Positions 14,501-25,365 of a stretch of 64,000 bases of DNA are shown here, in pieces. Position numbers and translations under genes: made by a program. Position 1 is the stretch's first letter, and the number at the start of each line of letters is the position of its first letter. Source of the DNA: Quillaja saponaria (lineage: Eukaryota; Streptophyta; Magnoliopsida; Fabales; Quillajaceae); the NCBI GenBank assembly GCA_029379385.1, contig CM055612.1, positions 4,278,001-4,342,000 of the forward strand, written 5' to 3'. The notes under the pieces were generated by a model. The model saw only the letters and a list, made by a program, of their open reading frames with translations, had not been told where the DNA came from and ran no database searches.

Positions 14501-15465
14501 AATAAAGATAAAATGTGTACAGTGGTACAGGTTCTATTTCCTCAACTTTTGATGATAACATCTATGTGCATATGCCAGAGTATTTTTTGGTAGGAAACAG
14601 TGTAAAGAATGGAAAAAAACAAGAAGAAAAAACACTCACCATCTTCAGAAATCTTAAGTGAAGTAGATTTTCTCAAAGTTTCAGCAACAGCCTTCACAGT
14701 ATCTTCAGGCACCTCATCCGGCTGTATATTCCCCAGATTCAGGTGACTTCTCATTCGAGAAAATGAACATATCAAAGCCAAACTGACCACTATATATTAA
14801 CAGTCAAGATCAACAATAAATTCACTAAAACTGTATTCAGTTCACAGAAGGCCAAACATCTATGACAAGTGAGTAAAAGATAGTGAGGCCTCATTAGAGT
14901 AAATTTCATAAAAAAAAGAAAAAGAAAAAAAGACTGCAAGTCACATAGTAACATGCCACTTCAATATACATGTATTTGTTTAGGTCAACAAATTAATAAT
15001 CAATCTTCAATATATTTGGGAGAAAAATACAAACTTTAACTCTATAGTCAATACTATCTTCCAGGAAAACACCAACCCAGAAAAGTTACCACCATAACTA
15101 ACTCCAGACAAATGCAGATTGGGCATTTTATCTTAGAATGCTTGAAAATTTCAGATGAAGACAAACTACACAAAATATATAAACATAGGTAGCTTAGCAC
15201 AATTAAATTGAAGAGAAAGGATACTTCCATCCTCGGTTTCATTGATGGAATTCCTCAGAAATTTGTCCCTTGGGAGATTGCTATCACTGAAGTAGAACTC
15301 AACCTGTAAAGAAACAACAGTAGACCCAAAATAGCAAACAAAAAAAGATTAAACTTTTAGATTCTAACGATTGAACACAACCTACGAATCTATAAAATCA
15401 ATCAAATTGATTACCTGTCTGAGCACTTTCTTAGCTGCTTCTTCGTCCAAGGAAGGTGTCGCCAT
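11594..15465 (-). CDS. La-type RNA-binding protein (LAM, RRM, C-terminal RRM)
   Basis: La proteins bind 3' UUU-OH ends of new RNA polymerase III transcripts and act as RNA chaperones in the nucleus. Exons: 15415-15465, 15225-15303, 14640-14789, 14007-14149, 13516-13664, 13246-13347, 12736-13132, 12301-12448, 11997-12078, 11594-11672; 1380 nt, 459 aa. The La motif is at residues 1-90: LRQVEFYFSDSNLPRDKFLR, then MVSLALICSFSRM. RRM1 is about residues 115-191 (IRTVAVSPFEYDVKLEDI to LELKPK). An acidic Lys/Glu-rich linker fills exon 7. A second RRM spans about 328-420 (LREDLKSVFQKFGTVKYIDF, GYIRFEE), followed by a basic GRGGKHNRGWKHARD-type tail. Size and order match plant La1 (Arabidopsis about 433 aa). 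The start is the first ATG, in good context. A SINE occupies much of the last intron. Confidence 0.93.
11782..11957 (+). mobile_element. Au-like tRNA-derived SINE in last La intron
   Basis: The body carries a pol III box A-like GACGCAACGGTAA and a box B-like ACGGGTTCGAGGC. It continues with GTGGAAACAGCCTCTTTGCA and a 3' end of the GCACCGGGTGAGCCTTTT type, which is the known Au-SINE layout of flowering plants. It is flanked by an 18-bp target-site duplication, AATAAAAATTTAAATTAG at 11764-11781 and the same with one mismatch at 11958-11975. It lies antisense to the host gene, 20 bp from the exon 9 donor. Confidence 0.88.
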
Positions 15466-15514
15466 TGCTGTGGAGGGACAGACACAAAAATCAAAGAAGC
15501 AAGGAGATTTTGTG

Positions 15515-15525
15515 TTTAGGGTTTT
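15515..15525 (-). promoter_or_regulatory. Telo-box upstream of La start
   Basis: AAAACCCTAAA read in the gene's direction lies 50 bp before the ATG. Telo-boxes are common in promoters of plant translation and RNA-processing genes. Confidence 0.55.
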
Positions 15526-15540
15526 GGAGATGGTTCGGAG

Positions 15541-15582
15541 GTTTGAGGTTTGAGGTTTGAGGCTTGAGGTTTGAGGTTTGGG
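15541..15582 (+). repeat. Six tandem copies of GTTTGAG
   Basis: Six 7-bp units run in a row, with one substitution in the fourth (GCTTGAG) and one in the last (GTTTGGG). The tract sits just beyond the telo-box in the La leader or promoter. Confidence 0.85.
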
Positions 15583-15599
15583 CTTTTACCGTTTTTGTT

Positions 15600-16800
15600 T
15601 GTTCTCTAAGTATGGTTTCAGAACTGAAACATAACCGGGTAATATCTCCTTCTGGGTCAATTGCAATTCATAATTACTATTTATTAAGTCATAATTAATA
15701 AATAATCCTAATTATCTAAATTAATTATAAAATCAAACAAAATAACTTTTAAAAACCAAACTATCCTTATTATAATTTTTTATTTTTTTTTTATTTACTT
15801 TTTCTCTCTTATTTCTTCTTCTACCTTTTTTATAACAATTAAAATATCTATATTTATTCAATGTTAATATATAATATAATAATAATAAAATTTAATAAAA
15901 ATATTATCAAATTAAAATAAAAACTTGTATAATTTTATAAAAAAAATAATAATATTAATAAATCTATTAATAATTTAAATATTATGACAAATAAATAAAA
16001 ATTATGAATAATTAAATATTATTTATGTATGTTAAAATTGATTAATATAAAAAATTTAGTTTCATAAATAATTAAAAAAATATAAAAAAGAGAAAATATA
16101 AATAAAAAATTTATGAGGAGATAATTTAGTCTTATAGGAGTTAATTATTAAATTTAATGACTAATTTAAGTAAGTAATAATTATTTACTAATTATAATTC
16201 AAATAAAATGATTATGTGTTTAATTCAATGATTTATAAAATTATTACAAAATATGTAATAATTCATGATAAAATACAATTGACCTTTTTATTTTCCTTTC
16301 TATTGGTCAAAAAAATCTCAAATTTATATATAAAACTAGACTAGATGCCCCCTTGCTAGATTTTTAAAAAAATTATTTTATAGAAATATGCATAAAGTTT
16401 TTTTTTAGGCATATTTTGTAAAACAAAAAATATATACATTTTTTTTAATTTTAGTCAAAATTACATCTTTCATCCTTATAATTTGAGTCAAAATTCACTA
16501 TAGTTCTTTTATATATATATATATATATATATATTATTTCTTGGCAATTGGGCCATTGTAATTGTAAATTGCACAAATTGGAACAAATATAAATGACGTC
16601 GACTAACGGATTTTATACTGGACAAAAAATTATAAACTATTTGTGTCAATCACTCATAACAACGAATAAAGAATAGACACGTGATAAAATTTAAAACTAT
16701 ATTAAATATAAATAAATAAAAAACTCAAATTTTTGTTTAAAAGTAAAAACAAATTATAAACAAAAACTCATTAAAAATAGAAAAATTATAAGTTTAATAG
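15600..16800. other. Very AT-rich spacer
   Basis: No gene is seen. It contains an (AT)n microsatellite at about 16510-16535 and long runs of A and T. Confidence 0.6.
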
Positions 16801-16934
16801 TAATGAATTTTCACAGAAAACTCCATGAAGGTCACCTTCTTTGATTCAGATTTCAAGCATTCAACACCGGCATAAAATTTTTAATTCCAAATTGTTCTCA
16901 TCACCAAATTCCATGAGAACCCAAGCCCTATCAA

Positions 16935-17204
16935 ATGGCTTCTCTTTTTCTCCTGGACTCACCAGAGTTCCATTTTCTTCTATCACCTCCTCTTTCTACT
17001 TCTGATGGCAAACAAGCCTTTGCCAAACCCATATCAGGACCCCTAAAACCTTTGCCGACAAAACCCATCTCACAGCCCCCAAAGCAACTAACCCCAAATC
17101 CATCTCCACCACCTAGCGTACTCTTACCCACCATTAATTCCTGCCTTGAGTTCTTCCTCACAATTAGACTATATTCATTCGATCAAAAGCTGAGGAACAG
17201 ATAA
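16935..17204 (+). CDS. Unidentified 89-codon ORF with transit-peptide-like start
   Basis: The ORF begins MASLFLLDSPEFHFLLSPPL and is followed by a Pro/Lys-rich stretch (KPISGPLKPLPTKPISQPPK). That composition, rich in Ser, Leu and Pro and low in acids at the start, is like a plastid-targeted N-terminus. The rest (SCLEFFLTIRLYSFDQKLRNR) matches no family I know. It lies just beside a dead J-protein copy on the opposite strand. It may be the first exon of a lost gene, or chance. I do not assign a function. Confidence 0.25.
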   Translation: MASLFLLDSPEFHFLLSPPLSTSDGKQAFAKPISGPLKPLPTKPISQPPKQLTPNPSPPPSVLLPTINSCLEFFLTIRLYSFDQKLRNR

Positions 17205-17223
17205 TTGATAATTATGCATTTAC

Positions 17224-17659
17224 CTCATCGTCGTTATACTGACGACAAGCGGAGAAGACCAGTTGAAGACCCTTTGCCACGTCTTTAACATATATGGCTA
17301 TCCTTCTCGGATCAAACAAAGTTTCATACGCCTTCTGGACCTGAATAAACCTCTTAGTGTACTCCTCGATCCGTTCCGGAGGCAATACTTCTGGATGGTA
17401 TTTTCGGGCCAGTTATTTGTATGCTTGCTTAATCTCGAGCAAGGATCCAGTATACCCAGAAGCTCGTAGAAGCTCAACCGTGGGGCTTGAGCACGAAACC
17501 ATCTTTAATGGCGGCCTTAGATCTGAGTGACCCAAAAGCTTTTCAGGACGAGAATATAGATTTGGGCGTATGGGTATTGAAGGGAAGGTGGACTAACGAA
17601 TTGGGAATGAGATTTTTGAGGATGCATAGGAGAATTGCTTCCTGTGATTGTTAGTCCAT
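17224..17659 (-). pseudogene. Dead copy of a chloroplast DnaJ (J20-like) gene, exon 1
   Basis: Read on the minus strand, the block contains a J domain spread over two frames: RLSFYELLGI, then GSLLEIKQAYK-stop-LARKYHPEVLPPERIEEYT, then KRFIQVQKAYETLFDP, then RIAIYVKDVAKGLQLVFSA. It ends at a retained splice donor (GTAAATG, before 17224). The RSKAAIKDGF segment upstream is in a third frame. Damage includes a TAA (17413-17415) inside helix II, at least two frame changes, and HPD changed to HPE at the Hsp70-stimulating motif. Exon 2 is not found. The kept intron boundary argues for a duplicated gene fragment rather than a retrocopy. The start at 17659 is a guess from similarity to J20 leaders. 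Confidence 0.8.
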
Positions 17660-18600
17660 AGCAGGGAATCTCTACCTATGAATGTTAATTTTCTTTTTTC
17701 TGATTAATAAATTTTTTAGTTTCAGAGTCACAATAAATTACCACATAAGAGTTTTTTGTCCTCTTTAGTCCATGCCACCTTCAGTAATGTTACAACTGAT
17801 GGCAAGGATCTCATTAGTGCATTTTACAATTACAAGGACTCAATTGCAATAAAATAAATTATAAGGATCAAAATAAAATATGACTCAAATTATAGAAACC
17901 AAATATGTAATTTAGCCTTTCATTATAGTTTAAGTATACTATCCTTATCCTCGTGGTTTTTTTTTTTAATATTTTGTTTTTATTTATATTACGTATACTA
18001 GCATATTCACAGAGCACATATGCTTTTTTCTTTTTAAAGAGAATTGTGTAAAAAAAATTTAGGGGTGTACTCTTTTATCAATGGATAAGATTGTTTTTAT
18101 GTGTTCTATCAGCGTGTATATGTTCTAGAGCTTACAAATTCTTAGTTTTTTTACATGAATATGTAAATTATATATAAAGTTTGTTGGCTCTAAAACATAT
18201 ACACGTTTGTAGATGATTATGAGTAAAAACAAACTTATGCACTGATAGAGAAATATTTCTTAAATTTTTTTACACATTTCCTCTTAAAAGAAAATATTTG
18301 AGCACGCTTATGCTAGTTTATATAAAAAATATTTCTTATATCTTTTATATTATAATTTTCTATAATGTTATAAAAAATGAGAAGACTCTTATATTCTCAT
18401 ACTTTAAATAAATTTATTTTTTTTAATTTAAATTAAAAATTAACTTTTTAATAACTATTCATATAATTTTCATTAACTCATTTTTTATATTTTAAATATA
18501 ACTAAAAAAATTTAAAATAACTATTTATTACATTTCTAAATAAACATTTAGTGTTATATAGTACATGCATATGGCTAATATAACTATGTATATGTTTGTT
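17660..18600. other. AT-rich spacer
   Basis: No gene or recognisable element is seen. Confidence 0.5.
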
Positions 18601-18639
18601 AATTAATTATTGTTTATTTTGACAAAACCACCAGGCTCA

Positions 18640-19778
18640 AGAGGAAGCTGCAACATAAGCAAAGTCAAAAGGGTGTGAATGTCGGAGATTGCCACAAAAA
18701 TGATCTAAGGATAGCTAATAAATACTTTGTGCAGAATCAGAGACAATACCATTTGGCCTGAGAGAAGACACGACAATGATGTCATTAAAAAGGGCCAGAT
18801 GCTAGAGATTGCCACAAGGGTCAACAGGCTACCTGATGTTACTCATTTTATGGTGATGTTACTCATTTTTGGTTGAACGCGTAAAGAGTTATACGGCTAA
18901 TAAAAATCTTTACGAGATTGTTACAGGTCAGCAGCTGCTCTTTTTGTCATATACCTGATAGTTCTTATATAAGGAAGAGTTCCAAACTTATTCAAGATCC
19001 AACATGTAACCAGTCAACTAGGTTAGTAGTCAATCTTAAGAAGCTACCAAGCAGAGTTGTAAAGGAGATTCTAACCGAGAGAAGAGTGATCATCAAAAGG
19101 CGCCCATGCCTTAAGTTCTTAATCAAATGAAAAGGTCTTGGAGATGAAGAAATCAGCTAGGAGAAAGTTAAACATTTGTCAGAGTTCAAGCAAAAAATTG
19201 AAGAATTTTAAGCGACTGAGTCAATAAAGACGTTGACTAATTAAGTGAGGGAGAATGTCAAAATCCAAGCTTGTCCAGTGTATATCGCACATGGCTACTT
19301 GCCTTGTGATGGGCACCATTGTAGGGTAGCTTGACATTGGCCTTGATATGATGACATTTTTCATAAATAAGCTCTTTATATGATGGCATTTTCATATGTC
19401 AACTAGGAAAAATAATTTCTTTTTCTACTAGAGAGATTATGGCATAAAAAGCTCTTTAGGGGAGGGTATACAGTCAATAAAATCAAAATTGTACACAAGT
19501 TTGTCGAATGAGCATTGGATGTCTTGATGTTGCTTGTAACTTCTCCTACACCAATCTATTGTTGCCTATGTCATAGCTATGTCGTAGTCAATTTGTAAGC
19601 AAATTTCTAGCATTGTAATTTGATTATTTTTTAATTAATGAGAAGTTAAAGTCCTTTTTTGCAAACAATATGATATTTGCTTTCCTGCTACTAATTTGCT
19701 TAAGTCAAACCCACGAAATGATAAGAAGTGCTACACCGGCATCTTTGCATGCTAGCAAAATCTGCGCAGCCCGTGACA
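18640..19778 (+). mobile_element. Decayed Ty3/gypsy chromovirus: integrase end, chromodomain, 3' LTR
   Basis: The part from about 18880 reads as the end of a pol polyprotein: a NLYEIVTGQQ segment of the integrase C-terminal region, then VVKEILTERRVIIKRR and a chromodomain-like block ending KIEEF. Two positions where the chromodomain should have Trp are TGA (19128-19130) and TAG (19158-19160), and further stops follow. A purine tract (GTGAGGGAGAA) precedes the LTR at 19256. The 5' part of the element is missing. Assignment of 18640-18880 to the same element is weak. Confidence 0.7.
19256..19778 (+). repeat. 3' LTR of the gypsy remnant (about 523 bp)
   Basis: It begins TGTCA and ends TGACA, a perfect 5-bp terminal inverted repeat, and directly follows a polypurine tract. 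The 5' LTR is absent, so the boundary rests on these signals alone. Confidence 0.7.
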
Positions 19779-20058
19779 GTTCAATCTTAAAGGCTTGACT
19801 TGAACATAATCTAACACATATAATATTAACTCATTCTATTATATAAAATTAGTTTAAAATAATCCAATAGGTTAGATAACTAATATGAGTTGATTAACAT
19901 TATAAAAAAATAGAAAAGGAAAACAGATCCAAATAAGTTATAGCACCCCTTTGACACAAATAAAAGGAATACAAAGTTAGATTCTGCATTATACGACTAA
20001 ATCTTATGTTTTCTTTTTTCTTTTTTACTACACAAACTCTTTTGTCCCAACTTTGGCA

Positions 20059-20390
20059 CAAAGCTATTATTCAATGAACAAAGTGCTTCATACACACTTA
20101 AACTACAATACTCACAACGATCAACTCGTTCAGAATTATAGCAAATTAAGTGGAGAATATAATTATTTTACCTCAAAGCTATTATTCATTGAACCAAGCC
20201 TATAACAAAATTAAGTGGAGAATATTAATATTTCACCTCAAATCTATTATTCATTGAACCAAGTGCTTCATGCACACTTAAACTACAACAAATTAAATGG
20301 AAAATATTAATATTTCACCTCAAAGCTATTATTCATTGAACCAAGTGCTTCATGCACACTTAGACTATAATACACACAATGATCAATGTT
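20059..20390. repeat. Minisatellite, four imperfect copies
   Basis: Units start at 20059, 20174, 20239 and 20321 with the shared start CAAAGCTATTATTCATTGAA (one differs at AATC). Most copies carry a GTGCTTCATGCACACTTA-like segment. Copy lengths vary (about 115, 65, 82 and 70 bp) because internal segments are gained or lost. Confidence 0.8.
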
Positions 20391-20404
20391 TAAAACTACT
20401 GTAA

Positions 20405-20615
20405 ATTAAAAAGAGTCTGGTGGTCAAGAAGATATACACCATTCATTGATTTCATGAGTTTGAATCTTGCCGTGGAGAATAAAATCCTCATAAATTCTCT
20501 AGTTTCGACTAGTTTCAGCGTGATCCTGTCTTTGACTGGACCCAAGAAGTAATTAATCGATATGCAAGTATTCCAGACATACCTGGACGCTAAAAAAACA
20601 AAATAAAGATACAAA
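20405..20615 (+). mobile_element. Probable tRNA-derived SINE
   Basis: A box A-like TCTGGTGGTCAAGAAG is followed about 35 bp later by a box B-like GAGTTTGAATCTTGCCG. The 3' part (ATTAATCGATATGCAAG, then CCAGACATACCTGGACGC, then an A-rich run) resembles the body of a common eudicot SINE type. A second run of A at 20690-20710 may mark a second tail. No clear target duplication was found. Confidence 0.5.
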
Positions 20616-20995
20616 CTCAAGCGTCAAACATATTATAACTATCGAGATATACATAAACGGACCTGGGCACACCTGAACACTAAATCCAAGGAAAAAAAAA
20701 AAAAAAAAACACATATCATAACTATAGCAAGAACCTTGGGTTCATAAATTTAGTTGTAAACCATTCTCCCAAAGAAAGTATTTTTATTTGGGATAATGTT
20801 TATGATCATCATCAGGTACAAAGGAAACTAAATGATATTTCTCATTCCCTACCTTTTCGTCAAAGTTGCACACACTAACTCTATAATCAACAGTTTCAAC
20901 TTCTGAGACTCGGGTTATTCAATCATGGGTAGTAACATCAATGCCAAGAATAGTTGGAAGCAGTAGAATCTTGTGAAAAATTAGCAATTACGCAT

Positions 20996-23900
20996 TCACA
21001 TAAAGTCGTCCTCCAGTTCCTGCAAGGATTTGCTAGCAGATGCTATCTGTTTATTGGAAGTCATGTTTTCAGAGACCATCAAACCCTTGTAGCTCCTTAG
21101 CTCTGCTTGTCTCTCCTTTTCAAGTCTTTCCATTTCCTCTCGTCGTTTCTACATATAGAAACACGAAACCCTTAGATGTTTCCAAGCAATCAAATGCAAA
21201 TGACAGTAATACAACTCACAAATAATATCCAGAGAACCAAAGATCTGTTGCAAGAATAGCTACACTAATGCGCACAACTCAAAACAGTACTCCAAGCCAA
21301 AGTATAAGGAACTTCAAAATAGGGCATAAAACTAAAGAAACACAACAGGAGTTGTTCTCCACCCTAAATGTAAAGAGCACTTACCCTGAAAGTGTATTTA
21401 ATCATGCAATCTAAGGATGGTGGTCAGCACAAAAACTAATCATTTAGCTATTCACATAAAAGTATGAGTGGTAGGAAAAAGGGAAATCCAATTCCTTCAC
21501 TTAAAAAGTAATTAATGATTGAGATAAAATAAAGGGAAGGTACAAGAACTTCTAAAGTGAAGCTCTTTATTTTAGGTTAGTGAAAGGTATACACTAGTAG
21601 AATCATAAGAAGAGCAAGAACCAAGATTTGGAACTGGTCCTCAGGCTCTACACACTGATTTGGCCAAAAGAAAGTTTAGGTGCATTGGAAGATAAAATTT
21701 CTACTCATCGTCATCAACTTAGGCAAGTTATTCACCATCGTTATCAGGGCCTACTGATGTGACGAAGTGCACCTAAACTTTATGCAAGCCCAAAATATTG
21801 AAGGGTTTGAAAGAGATTCCAGTTAAATGTTTTCCAGAAGATAGTATTTTGACTTCCACAAGAAGAGATAATTTCTTGGTACATTGGGACGCAAGGGGAT
21901 GGGGGATCTGAACTAGGGACCTCTCACATAATGTGAGAGTGTTCCTCTACCACTGAGCCATTACTCAAGTGGCTCAAGAGAAACTGACGCTAAGAACTAT
22001 TGCCTAAAATCTCAAATGGATCAATAGCTAAATATAGCTCAAAAGTTACAAATATAGGCATAATTTTAATTTGCCTTTTGTATTTCTCCTGACCTCATTA
22101 AGGGGGGAGGGGATCCTACTTATGAAACTTACTTTTTCTCGAAGCAGTTGTTTTCTCTCCGCTCTTTCTGCTGCATTAACTGCTTCTCTTTCAGCTGCAA
22201 CTCAAACCAGATCAGTGACTCGTGGCACGATTATGGAAGGATGTTGATATCAATTTTCAAGTTAAAGATCGCTAGATGATTTTACATTCATATAAAATAT
22301 AATAATATACCACTATCATTCTATGGACTAACAATTTCAGATCTGTAAAAGAAAATTTTGAATATTTGAGTCCCTATAGAGCAAATACATATACTTTTTG
22401 TAATTTGGATGTAAGAAGAAATATACAGATAAACAAAAGGAACCTTTCAAATCAGCTTTCCTTTCCACTTTTGTTCTGTTCAATCGGTTAACTATCTCAT
22501 TGATCCGTTTCTCCACTCTCACAGTCCGAACCTAAAAATCAGGTATGATAGTAGTAATGTTATCTACCTCTCCAAACACATGCCCAAGCCGTAAAGAAAG
22601 AGAAATAAATACTGCAAATGCAATAATATCATCCAAGAAAATAAATGCAAAAGACAAAGCAAAAACACCTACCATCTTTGAATTGTGAAATCCAACTTGT
22701 CCAACATCCATAGAAGCAGTTTTCTTCAAATTAGCCCATGGAGTGTAAACAACATCAACATTATTTACCTTGTTTCCTGCCACAAGAACGAATAATGAGC
22801 ACCAAGTCATCAAAGCTAATAATGAATGGAGATAATTTTACTTATAGGAAAATATTTGTCAACATATAGAAACTGATAAATTATCTGAAATTTCATACTA
22901 AAAGAAAAGCCCTGAAGCTTTAACCTTGAATAGAATTCGCTTTAACAAGCTGAGCGCAGTCTTCCAGTAAGCCTTCACTTATATCATCAATAGTCTGACC
23001 TTTATGCAGCCTAACATAAACATGGGCAGAAGACATTTTATCCACGTGGAACCTGAAATAAACAGACACTGTTAAAAAAGGTCTTAAACGAAGCAAAAAC
23101 AAACCAAAGAACCGATTCAGCCATATAGCTTGACCCACCCTATGTCATGCTCGCTTCTTGTCATTAATGGGTATTACCAGTTCTATTCCACCAAAATCCA
23201 GCTCGATACTTCCTAACTTATCTACCAGTTTAATTTATAACTTGATGATTGAGAGAAACAAAGTTTACACATAGAAATATTGTAACATTTTCATTCCTGC
23301 CATTATATATATTGCAACTTGCAAGCACTTCAGACTCATCTACCCAACAGAATGCTATTAGTCTATTACAGAATGAACGCTTTTACAGAGGACGGTCTCA
23401 GTGATGATGACCTGCTGTTGACAGAAAAGAGAAAGAGCATTCCAGAAATAAACTTGCTAGCATCATAATATTGAAGGTGACATCATTCTTGGGTATAGAA
23501 ACTGGACGAGTTTTTCAAATAAAAAGGCTAATATAAGATCTGCAAGACTGCCTTGTAAATTACCATAAAGTAACATTAATGTGCCAGTCTAGACACTATA
23601 CATACTTTTTTTTGCCTGAATTTCTAACAACTCAACACAAACTAAATCAAACAAATCAATGGGAAGATTGTGGCAAAGTACATTTTCCCCATTAACCAAT
23701 TCCTGCTAACCAACCTGAGAACTCAGAAAATCAATAAATTGGGACAGAACAATTCAACCTTCTGAAAGATAAATCCAAGAAGCGAGCACCCATTAGTCAT
23801 ATTTGCAATTCGAGATTCAAGAATGACTATTCTGATGCTTGTCAACAAATTACGAAAAAAAAGAAGAAGAAGAAGCCGAGTACATGCTAAATATATTAAG

Positions 23901-24055
23901 ATTTGAGCAATAAAGTTCCAAATTTTAGTGAAGTTGGGTTACCAGATGTCTTCGGGAAAGCCATATTTTATGAGTTCCTCATTCTCGTACTTGTCCAGAC
24001 CCATGAAAATGGTGTAATCACCCACCTCTGGGCGTGCTTTGAAGTAGAACACCAT
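20996..24055 (-). CDS. CCDC25-like protein (NFACT-R domain)
   Basis: Exons: 23943-24055, 22925-23052, 22673-22776, 22444-22531, 22133-22194, 20996-21148; 648 nt, 215 aa. Residues 1 to about 110 form the NFACT-R (DUF814) fold of CCDC25, with [19 protein letters not shown], then [27 protein letters not shown] and GQVGFHNSK. The rest is a charged helix ([47 protein letters not shown]), probably coiled coil, ending LQELEDDFM. Human CCDC25 is 208 aa, so the model is full length. NFACT-R domains bind nucleic acid or act around ribosome quality control; the animal protein has also been described as a DNA sensor. The plant role is unknown. Expression is probably constitutive, given a telo-box 61 bp before the ATG (inference). 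Confidence 0.93.
21885..21970 (-). mobile_element. tRNA-like SINE fragment in CCDC25 intron 5 region
   Basis: Read on the minus strand it has TGGCTCAGTGGTAGAGGAA (close to a tRNA box A) and GGTCCCTAGTTCAGATCCCC (close to box B), about 30 bp apart. The sequence does not fold as a complete tRNA, so a SINE or tRNA-derived fragment is the better call. The 3' limit is unclear. Confidence 0.5.
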
Positions 24056-24115
24056 GGAGTTTGCTTGGGCTAATTCGCAATGAAACCGCGAGCGAGGGAG
24101 AGAATTGGGAAGGTC

Positions 24116-24125
24116 TTAGGGTTTT
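24116..24125 (-). promoter_or_regulatory. Telo-box upstream of the CCDC25-like gene
   Basis: AAAACCCTAA in the gene's direction lies 61 bp before the ATG, in the leader or core promoter. Confidence 0.5.
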
Positions 24126-24129
24126 GAGA

Positions 24130-25365
24130 GGTTGGGGACAAAGACGAATCCAAGTACTATAATATTGGTCTGTAGGATCGGATCGGATAGAATTAAAAAT
24201 GGAATGTCAAAAAGGCAAGGCAGCGTGAGCCGTACGCATTATGATCAATTTCGACAAAGTAGAACGCTATTTAGCTTTTAGGGAAAGTTTTTATTTATTT
24301 TTTATTTTTTTAAAGATAGTCTAAACTTCTACTTATTTTGAGCTTCTTTTTTATTTAAAAACAAAATCTTGTTAAACTTGAGGTTGGCTGAAATTCTAAC
24401 CTAGTGTGTAACAATCATAATTCACAAACACACTTCCTTTAAAAAAAATCATAAATATATCATGTATATGTTAATGATGTATATATAATGTATTAAATAT
24501 TATGAGACACCCTGATAATTAAATTTGAGAAACTTCAAGTTAAAGAATCATGAGAACAAATTTTATGAAAAAAATGAGAGGACTATTTCTATTTTATAGA
24601 TTTACTTTTGTAATTAAGTTGGGAAAATGATGTTAACACGTCTTTGAGGAGGTTTCATGTCCAATTTCTCCGTAGTATTATCACACATAACCAACCACCT
24701 GAGCTTAATTTACTTGATTAGGATGCATATAGATTTGGATAAAGCAGAAATGGATCCTCTCATGCACATATCATTCTCTTGTATCTTTATAATGAAGTTA
24801 CATTATTCATGGTACTTGCCCTGCATAAATATGAAGCAACAAGGTAGCCAGGAACAGAGGCATCGTGGAGCAAGTCAGTAAAGAAGAGGGATCAGAGAAA
24901 AGATACCATTTAGGTTCCTCTCAAAGAAAAAAACAACAAAAAAGAAAGAAAAAGATTCTTGTTGAGGTCTGACATAGTGACACCCTCATCGACAACTTCT
25001 CTGATTACATAGTTCTCAGCCCTTGGTCTGTTAGATGGAGCAAGAGGACAGAAGTGGTGAAGCCTTAACCCACCAAAACCAAAAGGGTTCTCGTTGGACC
25101 AAATTAATTATCCTTATCTTCCTAGAATTAGGGAAAAGATCGAGAAGGAAATACCATATATAACTATTTAAAGCTTTGAAAGGTCAAAAAATCTGACATA
25201 AACATTAGTGTTAATATGACTGAGAGTAGTACAAAATAACTAGCATTATAGTGGCTAGAAAAAGAAACATAAATCAGACTAAACTAGTAATTATGTCATT
25301 TTCACTGTATTTATTTTGATACATCTTTTATGTCTCAGAAAATGATGGAACAAGGAAACAGTTTT
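24130..25365. other. Spacer between CCDC25-like and uL24 genes
   Basis: No gene is seen. It holds the uL24 3' UTR on the right and the CCDC25 promoter on the left. A 74-codon + strand ORF (24657-24881) shows no domain. Confidence 0.45.

Noticed and set aside
21885..21970. Functional tRNA gene
   Set aside because: Box A and box B are close to consensus, but acceptor-stem pairing and an anticodon arm cannot be completed; a SINE or tRNA-like fragment fits better.
23395..23480. Box C/D snoRNA in CCDC25 intron
   Set aside because: A GTGATGA box C-like motif is present, but no CTGA box D at a fitting distance and no terminal stem.
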